DNA from: Monilinia fructicola | Lineage: Eukaryota; Ascomycota; Leotiomycetes; Helotiales; Sclerotiniaceae | DNA: 64,000 bases | Direction of reading: 5' to 3' | Assembly (NCBI GenBank): GCA_008692225.1 | Contig: VICG01000004.1 | Location: forward strand, 2,046,501 to 2,110,500 | Part shown: piece by piece, positions 58,054-64,000 of the stretch | Layout: each line of letters starts with the position of its first letter | Position numbering within the stretch: the stretch's first letter is position 1 | The notes under the pieces: model-generated | Told to the model about the DNA's origin: nothing | Seen by the model: only the letters and a program-made list of their open reading frames with translations | Database searches by the model: none | Made by a program: the position numbers and the translations under genes

Positions 58054-61000
58054 GTCTGGCTCAAAGTGGTGAGAAATGTCTAATTGGACTTTTCGGGTAG
58101 AGTTCTATGATATCGAATATTTTGAGGTTCAGAAATGTAGTTCCGGGGTTTACCCGGCCAACTTACCCTCATCATTGATCTTGCTATTTGTTACGATTTA
58201 TCTAGATGAACATATTTAGGTATATTGGATTGAATCGAGTGCTTTGAAAGACGGATCTTTGTCTGATTAAAGGAAAGAGAGCAGTATACTTAATCTTGAA
58301 CCCGGACTAGACAAAATGTTACGATATTTCATGGGTCACCGGGAGCTCACCGGGGATCAAAAGAATCGGTAGTTTTCATCTAGAAATCAATGAAGTATTT
58401 ATATGGTGGTTTCTCGTGTTTACTGTCGCAACCTTTACTCTAAAGTCTAGCACAAATTTATGTCCTACATTTGAGCTGAAAAGTTTTCGAGGTTGTTTTT
58501 CACAGTTCGCCGACAGCCAATATTTCAACACGGCTAGAAATAAAATCTTGAACGAACTTCAAACTCGGGGCAGTGAGAGAGCAATGTGCTAGTTTAGGTA
58601 ATGATTTGTTTATACATCAAATGTCTTTTAGTAACTAGAATGTTGGTACATTGTCGATCTCTGCATCCAAATCCGTTGATGATGGAGCTTGGTAGCAACG
58701 ATACTCATAGAAACATTTCTAAACCTCTCCAGTTCAGGTGAACAATGGATGTAGAATCTGGTCATTCAAGGTCTTCGGGTGCTTACCAGTCTGTATATGC
58801 TATTGTGGAGCTCTTCATATGTATACAAGAACAAACCTCCTCGAAACAACATCCGATTCAACTTTTTGAGGTACCAATATCCCCGAGGGTCTCGCTATCT
58901 CCTCTCAGGATATCCGGTAAGCTTCTTCATTTCTTCTGGAGGACGTTTCCATGATTGCGCCTACTGGTCTAGGACATCGAGTAGAACATAGATACGGGCC
59001 TATTGGTTTTAGATGTCCCACAACATGTGGAAGAAGTTATAGTTTAAAGTATGGAAACCCCAGTACAAACTTATATCCCGACGGACATGAACTTCGCGAA
59101 TATTTACCACCTCTTTCCTATGCTCATTAGCCCATGGATATTCATTGTTTAATCATTTTCCGTGCTTTCAATTGCTCTACTAGCGATATACTTGCCTCTT
59201 CTGATAGATGTACTCTACCTATATCTGGGTGTTCGTCTAGCAGAATCTTGGATTATTCATCTGCAATCAATGACCACGTCCTGCTTCCAAAATCTATATC
59301 TCATCTCCCCAAGAAACCTTTGGGTCATGCCGTGGGGAGGGGAGGGGCTCTTCATAAACACCCTCATTGAACCAGTATGAGATATCTCACCCAAAAGACT
59401 CACATAGGTAAATTGTGCGCTGCAGTCATTTGGCATCAGCACCATCACCGTGAACATATTTATTGCTTCGATTTTCAGCAAAGAGACTTCAATGCTATTC
59501 ATCCAACATCTACTCGGCTGTTGAAGCCTAGATATCTGTAAGTTGGAAAACCTCACCCCATTTGTAGAGAATAACATCTGGGGACACTGAGCAGCAGACT
59601 TTGGCGTTTCTATCCAAGCTAAATTTGCGCGCCATTATAGTCTTTGGTAATGGCACTACAAAAATTAAATGGATATAGGATCATTGTGCAAACGTTCAGG
59701 TGATCACGCAAGACTTTCTGTCTGAAATTCCCTCCTTCCATCTTCATGCTTTCCCAAACGTCCTGACTCATCCACTTCTCTCGGATTTCAACCTTCTCCA
59801 GTGCCATTTGAAACCTCTCGATCGAGCTTCCAGCAATAATTTGACCTCATAGGAGCTGGACCGAACTACCCCCATGGATATGACTTGCTGATTCATCTCG
59901 AAATCTTCTGTACAGTTCCCACAAAGTGCATCGATCCAACAGAAAATACCCAACCCTTGGCTCTCGGCATTTCTCGCCCAACTTGGAAGCATAACACCAG
60001 TTCTCACTGACCTCAAAACAAGGACTGCTGAGTAGTACAGCACAGGAAGGGATGTCCTGATCACCCCTCATACCGAGAAGAAAGCAATATATTGTAGCTC
60101 ATCATCCATTGAAGCACAATACATGCGTATCAGCACGCATTTGCTCTCCATGTTAGATGGGAGACAGACGAAGTTGCCAATCCTCTAATATGATGACCCA
60201 AGGGACTACACTGAAAACGTGGATTCCCTATGTTGGTATCGAAGATTACCTTCGATCCCTGTCTTGCACAATAGCTTCTTTCGTGCTACACAAATCCGCG
60301 AGATGACATAGTCTCGTGCCGCGTTTTGAGATCCAGAGTGTAAGACAAGAAGTATATGTACAAAGCCACCAAAAGCGCCTTGCTACCAGAGGCAGACATG
60401 CATGAACCCCAGAAAGGAGTGTAGTACCGAATCCGCCGTCTTTAGGAAGAAATGATTCTCAACGGAAGGTTAAGGAGTTAGCAAATTGCACGAGTTGAGA
60501 GGACGAAGCCCTCCCTATACACTAGAAAAGTTGGGAGTCGAACAAGGGGTCATCTTTAGCTTAATTTGAGGAATGGCGATAACATAAAGTGTCTTGGCGG
60601 ATGTATTTATAATGAGAGAAGAAAATCAAGGACCAGTCGTCTATCAAGGCGCGGCGCATGAATTGCTTTAGGTTCTCATGGATCGCTGGCGAAGAGAAGG
60701 ATGCTAGGGCGCTTGACCCAATCACACGAAGTTGAGCTTGCAAGATGGCTATGCTTTAGCAGCCGATGAAAGAAACCCCATTTCCACCTCTGTTGTTTCG
60801 CATGCTCACGCTGGCCACAATGTGACAAACATGCGCAAGAAAACAAGAATTAAGTCACAATATTCATAAGCAGTGGGCAACGGAATTCATGATTTCAATT
60901 TCAGATTTTATTGTTTGCTATGTTATTCAGTGTATCTGTAGTTGCCAGTGGGCCAAAGGTTGACCAACTCCACCAACAAATTAAATGAGAGCGGACTTAA

Positions 61001-61678
61001 CTTTTTCAGTGCCATCAACATTCCCGGCCTCTGTCCCAGGGTGAGGGAGAGGAATACATGGCGGTGCATTATTCATCAACGTATGGGTCACGTTTAGCAT
61101 CAACTTGCATATACAGCGCGAAGCTTGAGTCTATGCAGTCGCTGTTTCGCTGCCATGGCAGATATGAAGCTCAATATAAGTATGGAACTTCATGTCAGTC
61201 AAAGCTTTACAATCCACGATGGATTGCACAACAGTAGCCACTTTATGTGGCACAGTACCTACTTAGAATATCTAATAATATTGTTAGTTATAATTCAGCA
61301 AAGAAGATTAAGTAACAAGTTAAATGGAAATGTGTTCAGAGTCTAATTATAAAATCCACATGTATTCTTTAAGACAGGGATAACTGTTGACTGTTTTTTT
61401 CATCACAACACAAGGGGAAATAGAAAAAACCGTGAAGAGACTGAAACATACCGAAAAGAATAGCAAAGGATCTTCGCGATGGACATAATGGCCTATTTCA
61501 ACACGACCAAGTAACTGAAATGGGTATTCATCCAGATGCTCGACGTGTTCTTGTTCAAGTCGGCAATGGCCGTTCAGTGTGAGGGCTTGAGTTCGACATT
61601 GAATGGCGCGGAGACTGAGATGATATTTGCAATCGAATGGACTGACTATTTATGATGTCATATGACGTCTCGAGGCGT
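58054..61678. other. Gene-poor region, 3.6 kb
   Basis: No gene I can support. Many short frames on both strands, including an interrupted minus-strand frame (59619-60074, listed separately) and plus-strand bits at 58745-58991 and 59134-59380. The base composition is balanced and not AT-rich, so repeat-induced point mutation is not evident by eye. Confidence 0.45.
59619..60074 (-). pseudogene. Interrupted minus-strand reading frame, unknown
   Basis: One minus-strand frame reads LLGMRGDQDIPSC, CYASKLGEKCREPRVGYFLL, YRRFRDESASHIHGGSSVQLL, then a TGA at 59847, then continues in frame GQIIAGSSIERFQMALEKVE, KMEGGNFRQKVLRDHLNV. Removing the stop (CGA to TGA would be a single change) gives about 150 codons. 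No family recognised; a neighbouring frame is also open, so chance is possible. Confidence 0.2.
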
Positions 61679-62620
61679 TCATCTTCTCTTTCGCAACGCC
61701 TTCATCTTCTTATAGTGCTCTTTCTTTCCACTAGCTTTAGCAGCTTGGATATCATTGTACTTGTTTCGGAACTTGTGGTTGGACTGCTCGCCGGCAAGAA
61801 CTTGTTCGACGAAAGTCTGCTTGCGCTCCTTGTTGGTGAGTCGAGAAGAGAAGTATTCGGTAGGACCTTCGATGATGGTGCCCACTTGAGAGTATTCCGG
61901 AACTTCTGCTCTTGCCGAGTCCTTTTTGTAGAAACGTTTGGGGTCCAAAACATTTCGGAGACGGATGAGTTGCAGGTCGCGTTTGAGCTCAGGAGTTACC
62001 ACAGTTTTGGGCATGTTGTACCACTTTGCGCCAGCAGTAGCCTGTTTTGTCTATTCCAGTAACGTTAGCCTGCTGTTCAATGTAAAATACTTGCAACAAA
62101 AGACTGGAATAGTGGCTTCTTCTCAGAGTAACTATGAATGTAAAATCTTCAGCTCGTGCAGGGTGGCGCCCAAGACGGGGCCAGATCCTGCGTCCGTTAT
62201 ATGGGTAAATTTTCCTCACAGAAGGACACAGCGCGAGATGAATTGAACATTTTCTTACCTTGAGAGCTTTTGCTTTCGTCACAATAGGATCTTCTACAGT
62301 TCGCACGCTGTTGGCCAGCTTTCTGTCTTTAGCAGGTATGAGCTGAGAAGAATCCACATGTGCGTTTTGTCCAGTAGATTTGATATATGGAGTAATTGCA
62401 GATGTTGAAGATTTACCAAGGCTGTGAAAACCATCAAATGTTAGCCAAACTGAAAGATTGAAGAGGGAAAAAAGCGCGACATGGATTAAACCTACTTTGG
62501 AAGAGAGAATTTGGTAGAGCTATCATCATTGACGATGACTTGCTTCGCATTTCTCATCCGCTCCTCAGCATCCTTTAACAATTGCTGGACTTCAACATCG
62601 GAAAGATCATTGTCGGCCAT
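61679..62620 (-). CDS. FCF2: rRNA-processing protein FCF2
   Basis: Nucleolar factor for early cleavage of the 35S pre-rRNA and 18S production. Exons 62620-62497, 62421-62259, 62050-61679; about 219 residues. Exon 1 starts MADNDLSDVEVQQLLKDAEE. The Fcf2 domain is in exon 3: GAKWYNMPKTVVTPELKRDL, LRLRNVLDPKRFYKK-type core (RNVLDPKRFYKKDSARAEVP), SQVGTIIEGPTEYFSSRLTN, and a basic C-terminus YKKMKALRKRR. The second intron is 208 nt, long for this window. Reading frame is unbroken. Confidence 0.95.
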
Positions 62621-64000
62621 CTTTGATGATGATCGCAGTTTCTGAATGGAATGAAGATTGGAAGAGCTTTAAAAGAAATAAAAGATTGAAGTGGATCAGA
62701 AAGTCGCTTAAAAATTATTCCTGCAAACTAGCTAATTCTAGCTTAGCTTAGTAGAAGATCACGAGGATTCCCATGAAGAACTGACCGCTTTGAGTCCCGT
62801 GATCTTCAGCTACCTTTCTCTACTCCGTAGAACTACTCCGTAGAACCAAGCACACTTGAAGATGAATTGGTGTCTGACCTCGAATTTGATTCTTCCTCCC
62901 GTCGGCAAAAGTATATCAAACCTTGGAAGTTCATGCAATACTAGGTAATAATAAGTACTACGTAAGTAGGTATGTTACTTTATTTATCAGCCGTGCCAAT
63001 TGTCCTGTACCTTTTGCCTCGTTTTGCCTCACATTACATTGCATTGCATCTCTCGATTCTTGCCTCACTGTTCGCCCTGTTCACATGGTGAGCCAACGCA
63101 CAAAAGCAAAGCCATAATAATAAATGGAAAGAAGAGAAGGCTCCAGCTGCCAAAATAACCCCTGCCTAGATGACATATCTCTTGTACTCGTGAAGTAGAT
63201 AGGTAACGGTAGATGATTGATGATATATAATAAATAGTCCACGGGTGGATGAATGAATATCTCTCTATTTCATTCAATTGATCAATTCATCATCACATTT
63301 ACCTCCTTGATAAAGACAAAGGAAGTTCCTCTATTGTTATTGTTATTAGGTATTGAACATCTAAAACTGCCCGTGGACTTTCTTGATGACAAGCTACCTG
63401 TCTACTACCTACTACTACCACCTCCTACTACCACCTACTACTACTACCTCCAGCTACTCTCTATCTATCTAGTCCTGGTAGTATCAAAAGTAAGGCCATC
63501 CATCCGTAAGCCACGCCAAGTCTACCTACAGTACTTCGCACCTACTCAGCTCCAAATCCGCCCCGCGTTGCCGCTTAAAATTTATCCGTTTACCGCCTCC
63601 AGTCCGGTCCAAACACCATCAAGCTCCCACAATCTTATCAACTCCCAACCAATCAAAAGTGCAAATTCCATCAACAACTAACTAATCCATCATCGCGGTC
63701 GTCGCGCAAACAAGGCTCCTCAAGTAAAGAGACATTTTATATGTCTCTTTAAATATCTACAAAAAAAACACCCCAAGTCGGCCCATCTGCAGCCAGCCTG
63801 CCATCACTCATCGTCGCATACATCCGAGGAATCACCTTTTGTTCTCTGGGATTCGAGAAATTCGAGTCGAACGTACCGTGCCGTGCCCACAACATTGTTT
63901 ACTTTCTTTCTACGCCTCCCCGTTCAATACGCGCCAATTAATTACGGCGCTGGAAAGTAACTGGAGGAATATTTAATAAGCTCAAGCTTGCGACCCATTT
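62621..64000. other. FCF2 promoter and window end
   Basis: 1.4 kb. Two TACTCCGTA copies at 62821-62829 and 62834-62842 lie about 200 bp upstream of FCF2. A CTACTAC/CTACCT repeat spans 63398-63450. The last 300 bases look like the leader of a gene beyond the window. No coding region is supported. Confidence 0.5.

Overview
The window is nuclear DNA of a filamentous ascomycete. Genes carry many short introns (about 45-210 nt) with GTAAGT/GTATGT donors and CAG/TAG acceptors. They encode eukaryotic proteins such as myosin V, WAPL, Rheb, RPS1 and a complex I subunit, and there is a lone, dispersed 5S rRNA gene. Protein features and gene style suggest Leotiomycetes, perhaps near Botrytis, Sclerotinia or Monilinia; that placement is inference from family knowledge, not a search.

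Layout. 0.5-1.5 kb: RRP36 (+). 3.35 kb: 5S rRNA (+). 5.9-10.9 kb: class V myosin (-). 12.1-13.9 kb: 3-phosphoglycerate dehydrogenase (-). 14.7-16.2 kb: NAP1 (-), head to head with a P5B ATPase of the YPK9/ATP13A2 type (+, 16.6-21.3 kb). 21.8-23.3 kb: CFA-synthase-like methyltransferase (+). 23.5-23.8 kb: complex I NDUFB2 (-), head to head with the BUR1-type kinase (+, 24.3-26.1 kb). 27.2-29.0 kb: C78 (ZUFSP/ZUP1) peptidase (-). 30.6-31.7 kb: ABHD11-like hydrolase (+). 31.9-32.8 kb: Rab18-like GTPase (-). 33.2-34.3 kb: ribosomal protein S1/eS1 (-). 34.3-39 kb: gene-poor, with one doubtful relic and one hypothetical gene. 39.1-41.9 kb: URC1-type GTP cyclohydrolase II homologue (-). 43.9-44.5 kb: ELF1 (+). 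44.8-45.7 kb: uracil phosphoribosyltransferase (-). 46.9-49.9 kb: WAPL (+). 51.2-52.0 kb: Rheb (+). 52.5-54.2 kb: seryl-tRNA synthetase (+). 55.1-56.6 kb: mitochondrial tryptophanyl-tRNA synthetase (-). 57.0-58.1 kb: mitochondrial uS10m (-). 58.1-61.7 kb: gene-poor. 61.7-62.6 kb: FCF2 (-).

Most genes are housekeeping: ribosome assembly and translation, chromatin and transcription elongation, membrane traffic and mitochondrial function. The one metabolic link is the pair URC1-like plus UPRT, about 3 kb apart. In yeast these two activities belong to the URC uracil-catabolism pathway.

The strongest overall signal is technical. At least eight conserved genes, including essential ones (RPS1, SerRS, BUR1), are broken by 1-2 nt length changes, mostly in homopolymer runs, while the protein continues intact in another frame. 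This looks like uncorrected assembly indels rather than biology, and gene models here should be read with that in mind. The best novel-looking element is a 231-bp MITE candidate with 26-bp terminal inverted repeats flanked by TA at 29.55-29.78 kb.
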